Shown here piece after piece: positions 21,893-32,852 of a stretch of 64,000 nt of DNA. The position numbers and the translations under genes were made by a program. The DNA is taken from assembly GCA_010356995.1 (NCBI GenBank), contig ML996700.1, forward strand, positions 752,999 through 816,998. Direction: 5' to 3'. Positions within the stretch are counted from its first letter, which is position 1, and each line of letters begins with the position of its first letter. Source of the DNA: Trichodelitschia bisporula. Lineage: Eukaryota > Ascomycota > Dothideomycetes > Phaeotrichales > Phaeotrichaceae. The notes below the pieces were generated by a model. It was not told the origin of the DNA. It saw only the letters and a list, made by a program, of their open reading frames with translations, and did no database searches.

Positions 21893-24800
21893 ATGTCGCT
21901 CTTCGGCAATCAAGGAACGAGCGGTCTGTTCGGCGCTCCTGCTGCATCCAGCGCGCCGCAAACGAACTCCTTGTTTGGTAACACAACCGCGCAACAGACC
22001 CAACCAGCACAACAGCAGCAATCCCAACCGCAGCAATCACAAGGCAGTCTCTTCGGCGCTGCTCCCAAACCAACCCTCTCCCTCGGCGTGCCGAACCTGG
22101 CTTCTTCGACTGCTGCTACTCAGCAAGGCGGCCTCTTCGCCAACGCGACTGCGGGACCCGCGGCTCCTACGCTAGGCGGCTTTTCTCTGAATCAACAACA
22201 ACCGCAGGCGTCTGCTCCAGGGATGGCAGGTGCGCTAGGGATGGGAGGTGCTCCGGGGATGACAGGGCTTGGGGGCTCGCTGTTTGCGTCTACTGCGGCG
22301 CCGCCGCTGATGCAGCAGCAGCAGCAGCAGCAGCAGCAGCCCGATGCTCAAGCTCAGTCGACAACGACGCGTCCCACGCTGCAGTCGGCGTACTTTGACC
22401 AGATCCTCGAGCGCGGACGTAAGCGCAATGCTGCCGCTGGTGCGTTGCCGGACGTGCCTGGGCTCCAACTCGGACTGGGTGACATTGCGCGCAAAGCTCG
22501 GAACCTGGGAGCGGCTGACGCGCCGAAAGCGGGAGATACCAAGGCGTGAGTTTACGAGTCTGGTTCACGGACGCGGCTAACGGGTGCAGACACTACCTCC
22601 TCGCAGCATCGGGTGTTTCCACAGCTGCGGCGCTGCGCGATCTCAATGCCTTCAGTGCCCAGGCCGGCGCAGCTGCCGTTCCCGTTGCCTCGGGCGGCTT
22701 CTCCGACACCGACATTGAGAGCTTCGTGTCCAATATCCAGGCTCAATCGACGCTGGACATGATCCAGGAGGGACTCGAGCAGTCCAAGCGCGACTTTGAC
22801 ACCTTCCTCGAGGACAACGTGCAGATGAACTGGGACGCGCAGCGGCGGCGCATCTACGAGCACTTCGGCCTGGCGAAACCGAGCGAGCAGGAGCAGGAGA
22901 GCGCCGGAGGTGCTGATCCTACTGATCGCGGCGCATTCGGGCGCTCTGCTCGCCGCAGCAAGATTGGGGGATCTACAATGGCGTTCGGCCAGAGCGGGCT
23001 GAATAAGTCTATCCTGGGCAACTCTAGTGCGCGCGCTACTTTCCGGGCCAGCTCGTTTGAAGGTGCGGAAAAGACGCAGATGACGCTGCCGCCGGTGGAG
23101 GATCGCTTCCAGCGCGACAAGCAGGAGCGGTATGCAGCGACGGTCAAGGATCTCAACGCGTGTCGCAACCGTGAACTGTGCTATCCGGTTATCCACAAGT
23201 TCGCCGAAGTCGAGGAGCAAGCGGGTCTGGATAATACGGCGTCGCTGATCAGCGCGTACCAGGCGTTGGCATCTATCACGGGCGAGCCGAACGAGATCGT
23301 GCAGTCGTTTGAAGCGAGGGCAGCCAAGGAGCGCAAGTTTGCGGCGGATTACCTGGACGAGAACTCCAATTCGAGGAAGTCCATTGAGCTGCGGAAGCGA
23401 ATTATCGATGGGTCACGGCGGTGCTTGGAGAAGATGTGTGTGCATTTTCCAATGGTGATAATGGAGCTGACTCTCTAGATTTCTCAAAAAGATTGAGGAT
23501 ACCATAGCCAAAGACCCCAAGGTCGCCAACCTCGGTGGTATTCCTTCCCCAGTCAACAAGATCCGCGCCTACATCCGCGTCCTCTCCAGCCGCAAGGAAC
23601 TCGCGGCATCAGACAATATCAATCTGCAGTCAATCACAGAGGGCAGCAACGAAGACTACTGCTGGGTGATTCTCTACTTCATGCTGCGGGCCGGCCTCGT
23701 CAAGGAAGCCGCGCAGTACGTCGCCGACAACATAAAGGCCATCCGCACCATCGACCGTAAATTTTGCCAGTACATAGAGCGGTATGCCGCCGACGAGGAT
23801 CGCCGCTTGCCGCAGGACATGCGCCAGAGCATCAACAGTGAGTACAGCCAGAGGACCAAGATCGCGGCCGAAGACACGTTCGACCCGTACCGCATGGCCT
23901 GCTACAAGCTCGTCGGCCGCTGCGAGCTGTCACGCCGCGCGCTGGACAATATCCGCACCGACGAGGACGACTGGATGTGGCTGCAGTTCGCGCTTGCGCG
24001 GGAAGTCAACCGTGCCGAGGAGGCAGCTGGTGAGGTGTTTGGTCTCGAACAGATTCGGGAGATGGTTGCGGAGATCGGGCGTCGCCTCTTTGCCCCTGGG
24101 TCGGAGAATTCTCCTGGTGGTTTAGGCTTGCTCTTCTTCCTCCAGATCCTGTCCGGCATGTTCGAGCAAGCTGTTGCGACGCTCTATCCCACGAATCACG
24201 TGGCGGCTGTTCACTTCGCCATCGCGCTCGCGTACTATGGCTTGCTGCGCGTCGCGGATCTCAGCGCCACCGATCTACTCAGCTTTAACACCCGCCAGCA
24301 GCCGCGCATTCATTTCGCCCTGATGGTCGGTTACTACACTGGCGACTTCCGCGTCGCCCAGCCCGACGCTGCTGCCGACTACCTGATCCTGCTGTGTCTG
24401 AACGCGGACCTGCCCGGTGAAGCCGGCGTCCAGCAAGCGAAGCTCTGCCACGAAGGCCTGCGCGAGCTCGTTCTCGAAACCCGCGAATTCGCCCAGCTCC
24501 TCGGCGACGTGCGCGCCGACGGCGCGCGCCTGCCCGGCGCCATCGAGACGCGCCTGAAGCTCATCCGTATTCCCGGCGCCGCCGCCACCGACACCCAGCA
24601 ATTCGTGCACACGCTCACCGTGCAAGCCGCCGCCGCCGCAGACGATAACGGGCGCACCACCGACGCTGTGCTCCTCTACCATCTCGCCAACGAATACGAC
24701 CGCGTCATCAGCATCATAAACCGTACGCTGTCTGAGGCGCTGACGACCGAACTTGGGCATGAGCCTATGCACCTCGAGCCGCTGAAGCCCCGTGCTGCAC

Positions 24801-25324
24801 TTGCGGCTAACAGCACGCTGTCGCTGACGGCCGTGTCGGACCCCGCGCAACTGGCACGTAACATGACGGATCTGTACCAGCGCGACGCGCTCGTGTACAC
24901 GCAGATCCGGCCCGTGGCGCGGGATGCGTGCGTGCTGCTGCTGCGGCTGTGGGAGCTGCGCGGGATGGTCGAACGTCAACAATGGCAGGCGGCGCTGGAG
25001 AACGTCGAGGCGCTGGGACTACTACCGCTCAACGCGCGCGGGAATGTCGGCGCCATCCGCGCGACGGCGGCGAACTTCGATGAGCTCCCCGAGCCTGTGG
25101 CAAGGGTTATTGGCGATGTGCTCATGTGGACTATTGTGGCGTGTGGGCAACAGAGGGAGGCGCTGAGGAGTGAGGGGTGGAATGATCGGGGGCGGAAGGA
25201 GGCGGCGATGGGGTTGGAGCAGGGTGCGAGGGATTTGATGATTTATGCGGGGCTTATAAGGTTTAAGTTGCCGCCGAGGGTGATGGAGGTTATTGCGAGG
25301 GTTGGGGGGGATGTTGGCGTTTAG
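21893..25324 (+). CDS. NIC96: Nucleoporin Nic96 (Nup93) with FG-type N-terminus
   Basis: Three exons: 21893-22545, 22590-23435 and 23479-25324, giving 1114 residues. Residues 1 to about 155 are Gln/Ala/Gly-rich with FG-type motifs (SLFGNQ, GLFGAP, SLFGNT, SLFGAA) and a pure nine-glutamine run. A linker with coiled-coil segments follows (FDQILERGRKRNAAA; IQAQSTLDMIQEGLEQSK). From about 400 to the end is the alpha-solenoid Nic96 domain, with conserved stretches such as DYCWVILYFMLRAGLVKEA, DPYRMACYKLVGRC and YPTNHVAAVHFAIALAYYGL. Nic96 is a scaffold of the inner ring of the nuclear pore and anchors the Nsp1 complex through its N-terminal helices. Size is above that of yeast Nic96 (839), mainly because of the N-terminus. 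Confidence 0.95.
22313..22339 (+). repeat. (CAG)9 microsatellite inside NIC96
   Basis: Nine uninterrupted CAG codons encode polyglutamine in the low-complexity N-terminal part of Nic96. It may vary in length between strains. Confidence 0.95.
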
Positions 25325-25886
25325 TTCTAGGGCGTCTCTGGGCGGGATAGTGAGGGTTGAAAAGGGTGTTGATATAGTGTTAATGTGAAGCGCCGTGGGT
25401 TACCCGTTCAAAGTCGCCATATACCTTCCTTCCATCATGAGCACATTACCATGTTACTTCCTTCCTAACAATGCTCCTACCTCATATATCTCCTGCCTTA
25501 TAATTTACCTGTACCAAATCAGGCCAGGAAGAGGACGGACTTCGGAGGTAATGTTGTCCCGACAACACATTCAACTCAGGAGCGGTAGCATGTGCAGACC
25601 TGGAAATTTTATCCAACTTCTCACCTTGACTTTGACCGCCTGGCACTCCTCTGCTTTATCTACCAGAGTTACTGTAGGCCTTCTCCACAACAACAACAAC
25701 ATGTACAATATCACTTGTTGCTTCACCAATGAGGTTAGGCTTGCACAACCGATTCCAAGCCACCGATATTCTGATTCGTCCAGTTGAGACTCAGCCTCAC
25801 AGAGCCGCTTCTCCCCTGACAACGTCGCGACATCAAACCTCGCGAGTTACTATAAAAACCAATGCGACGAAGAGATATTCACGGCC
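25325..25886. other. Intergenic spacer
   Basis: About 560 bp between NIC96 and the HET gene, with more A+T than its surroundings. A TATAAAA-type motif occurs around 25851-25857, about 30 bp upstream of the next start codon. No gene seen. Confidence 0.5.
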
Positions 25887-28800
25887 ATGGAGGAAACATA
25901 CGTGTGGGCTGGGTTCATCCTAGGCCTGATCCTGATATGGCCCTTTCTCTTCATTCGGCTCCTCAGCTACTCCTACATCATGTACGCTCTCCTCATCTCC
26001 CTCATCAGCCTCAGAATCGACCAGCTCGCCATCCCAAAAGGCGTCTTCTGGACATGCTTCACGCTCCTCCTCCCCAGCGCCTTCGTCAACAACTCACTGG
26101 GCACTCCGCTCATGTCCATGATCATCTTCTTCTACTTCTGGACCAACCACGCCTACTGGGCGCCCACCGCCTTTGTCATCGACTTCGGAATATTCCTCGC
26201 CTTCCTCCCCCCCACCGTCACATGGTCCCAAATCCTCGCCTGGCTCGTTGCGCTGGCCACCCTCGGCCACAACACCATCGTCTGGGACATGCCTTGGCCC
26301 TGGGTCGCCGCGTGGGCCGCCCTCGCCGTGGCCCTTAAACTCTCGTTCCCCCCTGACCTCCACATGAGCTGGTACGTCCTCTCCGCCTCGCTCATCCTCG
26401 CCCTCGCAGCCGCTACCCGTCCCGACCAGTCCCTGGAGCGTTTCCTGGCCTGGACAGCCGCCATCGCCCTGACCCGGCCCCTTCTGTCCGTAGCCTACAA
26501 GCCCCTCGCGCCATACCTCCGTGACCCAGTCAAACTCATCACCGCCATCCCCGCGTTCTGGGAATCCAAATGGCGTCTAAGAAAGCCGCTTTGGTACCCT
26601 GTTTCCGCGCGCGCAGCTGTATCAGGGATGCAGCCCACGTCCCGCCTGTGTGCAAAGTGCGGGCGCTTCACGGCCCGCTCGGATCTGATCATGGGCTCGC
26701 GGAAGTACCTCGTGCGCCTGGTGGAATGGCATTCGTACCATCCCACGACAGCAGATCTATGGCGTTCGGCACGGGAGGTGAGTCCTTGCCATTTGTGCCA
26801 TTTGTTTTGGTATTCAATTGGCGAGGGCCGGCGACGGGAAATTGTGTTGGGAGCAGTGTGGCCCCGGGCGGGGAGGGTGAAAGAGAAATTAAGAGTGAGA
26901 GTTGTTGAACGGCGCCCGCTGTCGAGTTATACGTATGTGCAGCTTTTCTTGGGGGAACGGCCGGTTGGGGTGCGATTATTGGTGCACCGCGAGGTGAGGC
27001 TTGATAAGCGTGAGTGGGGACTGCACTGGCGATGGGAGAGACGCTGATCCATGCAGTGTCGCTCGCGAGCCAGTTTCCAAGAACCGACTCGGATGAACAT
27101 TTCAAGCAGATCAAGGAGTGGCTCGAGATGTGCTCCACTTGCCATCCGCAGTGCAGCGGCGTCGGCAGCGCCCCTCATGCACTCCCCACGCGACTGGTAT
27201 ATATCGAGCCCGAGCAACCGGCGTCCCAAAGCGACCCTCCCTCACTCAATGTCAACCTCGTTGAAACAGCCCAGCTCGCGGACCACGACGTCAAGTATCT
27301 CGCCCTGAGTCACTGCTGGGGAAGCACCGTGCCCTTGCGCCTAGTTACAGACACCTACGCCCCCTTCCTCAGCAGCATCCCTTTCCACTCTCTCGCTAAA
27401 AACATGCAACACGCCCTCCTCGCAACCCACCGCCTCGGCTTCTCGTACATCTGGATCGATAGCCTGTGCATCATCCAAGATTCTGCCACAGACTGGGTTG
27501 CAGAAGGCGCGCGCATGGCCACCGTCTACTCCGGCGCAACCCTGACACTCGCCTCCACGTCCTCCGCCTCCAGCGCCGGCGGTCTCTTCCACACCCGCTC
27601 ACCACTAAGTCTTCGCCCCTGCATCATCGGCTACTCCTCTCTCACCGCCCTCCTCCCCTCAACCATTATCGCGCGCCCAGACGACATCACCGCCTTCACC
27701 CACTCCATCGACCAAAGCATCCTCAACACCCGCGCCTGGGTCCTCCAAGAACGCCTCCTATCGCGCCGCATCGCACACTTCGCTACCAACATGCTAGCCT
27801 GGGAGTGCGCCTCGCGCTCCGCCTCCGAGCTCAGCACCCGCGGCTACGTGTTCAAGCGCTACCCGGAAGACTTCACCGACTTCTATGCCCCGAACGCAGC
27901 GCGCATCCGCAACACGACCGAACTTGCGGCCGCGCTCAAGCTCGTCCGCGCTACGTCCTGGCTCGCGCACGAAGCCATCCGCCGCCGGCCCCCGCACCTG
28001 CCGGACGCGGATCCCGACGCTCCGGTCGCGAAAGCTAGTGCTTGGACCGAACGCCGCGCGTTCTGGGCTCAGGCGCGCAAAGCCGAGGACGGGAGCTGGG
28101 CATCGGATTCGTCTGATCATGTACGGGCGGGGTTTAGAGCGGCGTTTGCAGGGTTGCTGAAGGGGACGTATTTGCGTGAGGAAGGGGGGGCGGCGTTGAT
28201 TGGGCCCGGCAGGTTCAGTTATGCCTGGTTTGAGATTGTGGGTGCGTATTCGAGGGCGAGAGTCAGCTTTGCGCGGGACCGCTGGCTGGCGCTGGAGGGC
28301 GTGGTGGCGGAGGTGAGGCGCGCGACGGGATTTCGGTATGTGGCTGGCCTGTGGAAGCAGTTTGTGTTGGTGCAGATGCTGTGGTTTGCGAGTGAGGGGC
28401 CGGGGGAGAGGGTGGTAGATGAGATGCCTTTAGGGGCGGGTGGTGGTGTGGATGGGGAGAGGGTGAAGGTGCCTATGGCGCCGAGTTGGTCTTGGGCTTC
28501 TACCTCTGCGCCTGTCGCGCTTAATCTTCTTCCGCAGACAGCGCTGCATAGCTTGACGCTTAGACGCGTGCTCACTACTGTGCATGAGGTGACGACGCAT
28601 GCGGTCCCGGGGCATGGAACGGCGCTGGCGGGGGAGATTCTGATCTCCGGCCCGGTGTCGAAAGGATGGGTAAGCAGGACTGTGGATGGGGGACTGGAAG
28701 TGCGGGTTTGGGGCCTGGGATGGGGGCTTACAGTCGGAGGGAAGCACTTTCGCGGAGGGACGTGGTTGAGGGGATTGGTTGCAGCACGGTTCTTTCCTGA

Positions 28801-29017
28801 TGCCGAGGGCGAGGCGGGTGAGGGGGATGAGGTGGCGTGTTTGGGGTGTCTTGTGCTTGGGGGTAGGGAGGAGGGAGTTGGAAGGGAGGAGATTCAGGGT
28901 GTGGTGCTTGCTAAGAGAGGGCGGGCTTGGGGAAGAATAGGCTTCTTTGTTGGGAATGGGAGAGATGTCGTTGGGGCGTTTGCGGAGGGGGAGGCGGACA
29001 GAATTAGGATTGTTTAG
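25887..29017 (+). CDS. HET-domain protein with N-terminal multi-span membrane region
   Basis: Two exons, 25887-27009 and 27057-29017, with a 47-bp intron (GTGAGT donor, CTGAT branch, GCAG acceptor) give 1027 residues. Residues 6 to about 210 contain around eight hydrophobic segments, e.g. VWAGFILGLILIWPFLFI and MSMIIFFYFWTNHAYW. A Cys-rich preamble follows (SRLCAKCGRF near 260, CHLCHLFW near 312) as in many HET proteins. The HET core is at about 452-600: VKYLALSHCWG, then FSYIWIDSLCIIQD (about 503-516) and ARMATVYSGATLTLAS. The C-terminal 400 residues resemble the variable end of HET proteins. HET proteins mediate heterokaryon incompatibility and cell death on non-self recognition; partner specificity cannot be read. 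The membrane region is in one continuous exon with the preamble, so the fusion does not depend on a doubtful splice. Confidence 0.85.
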
Positions 29018-29259
29018 AGGTGAGACTGTTGATGGTGTAGTATCGCGGAGCGCGGAATTCATACCACAGCTACGGAGTCCGCAATCGGCGACTGGGAACA
29101 GGTCAGCTGTGTCATTTTACCGGAGTCTGTTATGTCCGAGGCCGAATCTGGCATGTGTGGACGGTTTACTGGAACGCTTCATCTTCAGGTCCCCAGATGC
29201 TTGCGTCCTATATACGTGTACAACCTGAATAAAGGGTCTACACGTGCTAATACTAGCTT

Positions 29260-29965
29260 ACCGCTCGGTACCATAGCCTCCGACCGCGCTACAACGTAAG
29301 CGGCACGACTCCCCTGTTGTTCCTCAAGAGACTTTACTCTGCTATGCTTCCTGCTCATGATTCTGGTCCACGGCTTCGTCCCGTACGCGGTCCGTTGGAA
29401 AAAGAGTAAATGATGTGACGTGTGCTGGTTCAACTTACCACACTGCGTCCTTTTCATGGTTCCGGTCTGCAACAACTCCCCAACTTCGACTTATGTCAGG
29501 GAACGAGTAGAGGGCGTGACGTGCTACGATCTCACCACTCGGTGCTATGGCCTCCTAGAGCGTTGAGCATCATAAATCCGTGACTATTTTGCTGGTCGGC
29601 TTTAGCTCGGTCCGGCAAGGCTGGACAACCAACTTACCACACGGCTTCCTCATACATCTGGTCTTACGGCTCCTTCGCGTCGCCGACCTGCTGAGAAAAG
29701 AGTGTAAGGACATGACGTATGCTGGATCAATTTACCACATTGTATCCTCCTCGTACATCTGGTCCACAGCTCATTCCCGTCCGCGTTCTGCTGGGGAACG
29801 AGTAAACGATGTGACGTGTTGCGATCTTACCGCCTGATACTATGACTCCCGACCATACTGCGCGTCAGGACTCCCTTGACTGTTAGTTGGTACGCTTTCC
29901 TCGGTTGGACCGGCTGGATTCGACTTACCACGCGGCGTCCTTCTCGTACATATGTACCAGGTCCT
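29260..29965 (+). repeat. Diverged tandem array, ~100-bp units in ~295-bp higher-order repeat
   Basis: Recurring blocks are TGACGTG/TGACGTA at 29416, 29518, 29713 and 29812, and CTTACCAC-like words near 29434, 29634, 29732 and 29926. Spacings are about 100 and 195, so the same block returns every 294-297 bp. Other shared words include TACATCTGGTCCACGGCT, GGGGAACGAGTAAACGATG and ACCGCTCGGTACTATG. Copies are well diverged, so the array is old. It lies between the HET gene and an orphan ORF. Confidence 0.7.
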
Positions 29966-30331
29966 TGTCCTTCCCGGTTCCCGATCCGAATGAGACCTGC
30001 ACTTGCCATACGTCTGAACCGCGGCCTTTTGCCATCCGTATTCGCCCCAAATGTTGAGCTGCTGAGTGGTTACGTGCTTGAAATAAGCTTTGAAGGACAC
30101 GACGCCTTTACCTCCAGTCACGTACTTAAGCACTCTCGTCCCTGGCTAAAATCTCCCGTCTTGTCCAACACACTCCCCTCTCATCCAGCAAACTCCACGC
30201 CCATTTCACAGACATTGACAAAACGACAACCCTTTCACCTTTCCCTTACACAGATAATACTAGAGCGTAAGCTTTTTGGCTTTCCCTCACGCAGATACTT
30301 ACAAGTGGCAAGCTTTTCTTTGCCGAGCAAC

Positions 30332-30730
30332 ATGATCCCAATTAGTACTACACCTTATGACGCGTCGACAGCCCTCCGCGCTAGCCTGTGCAGCGAGCCG
30401 GGCAAGCTGTACGGGAAGTTTGTCCTCGCAACATTGCGGTTCAAAAATGACAACCTCATTGCGCAAGAGGAGGACCTATTTGTTCGCGCAATGGCGGAGT
30501 TTGGCGATGGCTTCGATAATGCAAGGCGCATGGTCCTTGACGAGACCGATGTGCCGGGTCAATACGGGGCTGCTCAAAGCTTCGTCGCCCATCAACTTGG
30601 CGAGTTGCGGGACCAAGCGCTCACACAGGCGCCGTTCCGGTCTCTCATGACTTTCTACTACTGCGGGCATACTTACAAGAGTCCGGACGGCTTCTCCTCT
30701 GCGGCAGACAGGGGTCGAATACCTTCATAG
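30332..30730 (+). CDS. Orphan ORF, 132 residues
   Basis: Single open frame starting MIPISTTPYDASTALRASLC. Composition is balanced, with acidic helical-looking stretches (LIAQEEDLFVRAMAEFGDGF), and no signal peptide or membrane span. No family is recognised. It may be complete or may be the 5' exon of a longer gene; no convincing splice into the next ORF was found. It lies about 370 bp downstream of the tandem array. Confidence 0.4.
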   Translation: MIPISTTPYDASTALRASLCSEPGKLYGKFVLATLRFKNDNLIAQEEDLFVRAMAEFGDGFDNARRMVLDETDVPGQYGAAQSFVAHQLGELRDQALTQAPFRSLMTFYYCGHTYKSPDGFSSAADRGRIPS

Positions 30731-30837
30731 ACTGGGAGCCCCTCGTCGATAACTAAAGCAACAATCCATGACTAGGACGACGTCCATAGGCAGGCAGGCC
30801 CCAACCGCCGGAGGCGCCGGTGCAAAGATGAGGGGAC

Positions 30838-31215
30838 ATGATCAGCCGTCAGCCTTTACCCCGCACGGTTGAGCTTGTCACGTTCCTACCTGCGCCGAAC
30901 CTATCTTGTGGTGTGATAGAGCGTGTCTCCTCGCAGCGGCCCAGCCTCGTCACTCTCGCCCGGTGCAGAAGAGGGATCTGGAAGGTCAGCTTGATGATGC
31001 ACGTCCTCGGACAGCCGGATGATGAAGAACCTCTAGGGCTCAGACAAGGGATCGAGGAGTTACCGGCTCAATGTCGTGCCCGTGTTATGGATGTGTGGCT
31101 CTCGGACTCCACAGTCTTCCTCTTGACCGTACCGCACGCCGATGCAGCTCGGCTTCAGGCCTGCACTGGTTTCGTGCCTTTATGCAATGTGTTCGAGCGG
31201 CTGGACGGAGGTTGA
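30838..31215 (+). CDS. Orphan ORF, 125 residues
   Basis: Single open frame starting MISRQPLPRTVELVTFLPAP, with a plausible amphipathic composition and no recognised domain. It is in a different frame from the preceding ORF (30332-30730), about 107 bp downstream. The two may be parts of one unrecognised gene or independent. Confidence 0.35.
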   Translation: MISRQPLPRTVELVTFLPAPNLSCGVIERVSSQRPSLVTLARCRRGIWKVSLMMHVLGQPDDEEPLGLRQGIEELPAQCRARVMDVWLSDSTVFLLTVPHADAARLQACTGFVPLCNVFERLDGG

Positions 31216-31667
31216 CTGAAAGGAGGGGTCGGGTGTGGTTGGTTTCCTGGTTTTGTCGCTTCAGACATGGTTAGGACGTGATGTGAGCATGGAAGGAGCA
31301 TTGTTACGTCAGGAACGAGCGTACTGAGTGACATGAAGTAATGTGAGCATGATAGCAGGAATGAGCAAAGGAGGATACTTGGTATCGCGTATTTAAGTTT
31401 CGAGAGGCTCTTACTCTCTTCCTTTTCTCTGTCTTCTACTTCAATCTTCAGCATTACAGTTGCCTTCGCACATAATGAGCTTTGCTCCCATCAGGACGTA
31501 TACTGTATGTTTGTGCGGTACATGCTCTAGTCGTATGCGTTATGCTGTGCTTTTCCTCGTGGTAGACATCTAGCTCCCAATGTAACAACGATCTTCATGT
31601 TGAGTGTACTGTTGATGTCGGCATCACGGCGGGTGAACGAGTGACGTTGAGCCGCCTTGAAAATCTT
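31216..31667. other. Intergenic spacer
   Basis: No gene seen. TGTGAGCATG occurs twice (near 31281 and 31341) in a short imperfect duplication. Confidence 0.4.
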
Positions 31668-31747
31668 AGGGCCACTCAGAAAAGTCGTAGCCGCTCATCT
31701 CCGCAAAGGCATCCGGGCTAGGCAGCCACGACTTTCTTGAATGGCCT
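31668..31747. repeat. Palindromic mini-element, copy 1 (diverged)
   Basis: About 80 bp with imperfect terminal inverted repeats: GGCCACTCAGAAAAGTCGTA at the left and, on the other strand, GGCCATTCAAGAAAGTCGTG at the right. The centre holds CCGCAAAGGCATCCGGGCTA, similar to the centre of copy 3 (GCAAAAGCCCGGCTA on its minus strand). It looks like a small MITE-like repeat without coding capacity. Confidence 0.55.
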
Positions 31748-32199
31748 CGGTCCGTGCGCAAGCCATGCAGATACCCGGGTGTCGATCGCGGACACTTCAA
31801 CTTCACGAGAACGCGTCCCATCACCCATTGAGCACAATCAAAAGCCATCTCGCTGCCTACTTTGCTCTCCATTGGCGATTTATGTGAAATTTGTCTCCTT
31901 TTTCATCTCTTGTTTATAGCGATAGTTTTTACCTCGTCCAAGGAAGTGTAAGTGAAAGACTAGTATGGATCATCTTGACCTCAGACTGACCTCTATTCAG
32001 CATTACCTACGGTTAGATACATAAAATTCAACGGTCTCCAGGGTGTCTGCATTGAGGTGCCCAAGTCTCAAACTCCAGGCTCACAGCAGCAGGCTACAGG
32101 CCTGTACCAATCCGCTCGAAACCTGGTCTGCGCCCGCCTCGCGTCCTTCTCCAACAGCCTTAACCTCGATTTCCGTCTCCACCGCAGAAGGCATCCACC

Positions 32200-32796
32200 A
32201 TGTTCACCCCCTTCCGGCTCCTCACTCGCACCCTGGCATCACATATCCCCCGCCGCGCCCTAACCCGCAGCTTCACATCCCACCCCCCCGCGCTCTCCTC
32301 CGCATCTCCCCCCTCCCCCGAGGGCGAAGCATCACCTCCCGCCCTGGAAACCATGATCGCGAAAGGCGAAGACATCTCATTCGTCTCCGCCGACATCAGC
32401 ACACTCATCCGCGACAGCGGGTGGAAAGTGCTACCAGATGGGCGGCTGCATAAATTGTTCAAGCTGCAGAGCTATGGCGATGTTCTGCGCTTACATACGC
32501 TTATTGGCAAGGAGAGTGACAAGAGGAATCATCATCCTAGGATGGTTTCAGTGAGTTCTGCTGCGCGGATCCAGGGGCGCGTGTTGACGTGTTAGGGATA
32601 TCGTATGCTTATCGTTAGGTTTAAGACGCATAAGCCCGTGGGTTTGACGGCGAATGATGTAACGGGCGCGAGGGTGGCGGATGAATGTGCGGGGAAGTGT
32701 CGGGCACGCTGGGAGGATGCAGATGGGCAAAGCAACAATGTCTCCTGGAAAGAGTCAACTGTTCTCCGTCGGATTGTTGTTCAGCAAAAGCCCTAG
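32200..32796 (+). CDS. Pterin-4a-carbinolamine dehydratase, probably mitochondrial
   Basis: Two exons, 32200-32550 and 32596-32796, with a 45-bp intron (GTGAGT donor, TTGAC branch, TTAG acceptor), encode 183 residues. The N-terminal 25 residues are Arg/Ser/Thr-rich without acids (MFTPFRLLTRTLASHIPRRA), a likely mitochondrial presequence. The PCD fold shows as SGWKVLPDGRLHKLFKL, the active-site HHPRM (His111, His112), then VRFKTHKPVGLTANDV (His129, Asp137). The enzyme dehydrates 4a-hydroxy-tetrahydropterins; PCD-like proteins in fungi may have other substrates. The fold should end near residue 160; the last 20 residues are encoded by a repeat (32736-32852), which also supplies the stop codon. 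Confidence 0.88.
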
Positions 32797-32852
32797 CTAA
32801 GGCCGGCCACGACTTTCTGGAGGGCGACATGACTTTTTCGGGTAGCCCTTGG
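32736..32852. repeat. Palindromic mini-element, copy 2, overlapping the PCD gene 3' end
   Basis: The right part (CAGCAAAAGCCCTAGCTA at 32782, GGCGACATGACTTTTTCG, ending GCCCTTGG at 32852) matches the minus strand of copy 3 closely, with an extra internal segment of about 20 bp. The left terminal repeat is only weakly preserved (TGGAAAGAGTCAACTG). The PCD stop codon is at 32794-32796 inside the element. Confidence 0.6.
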
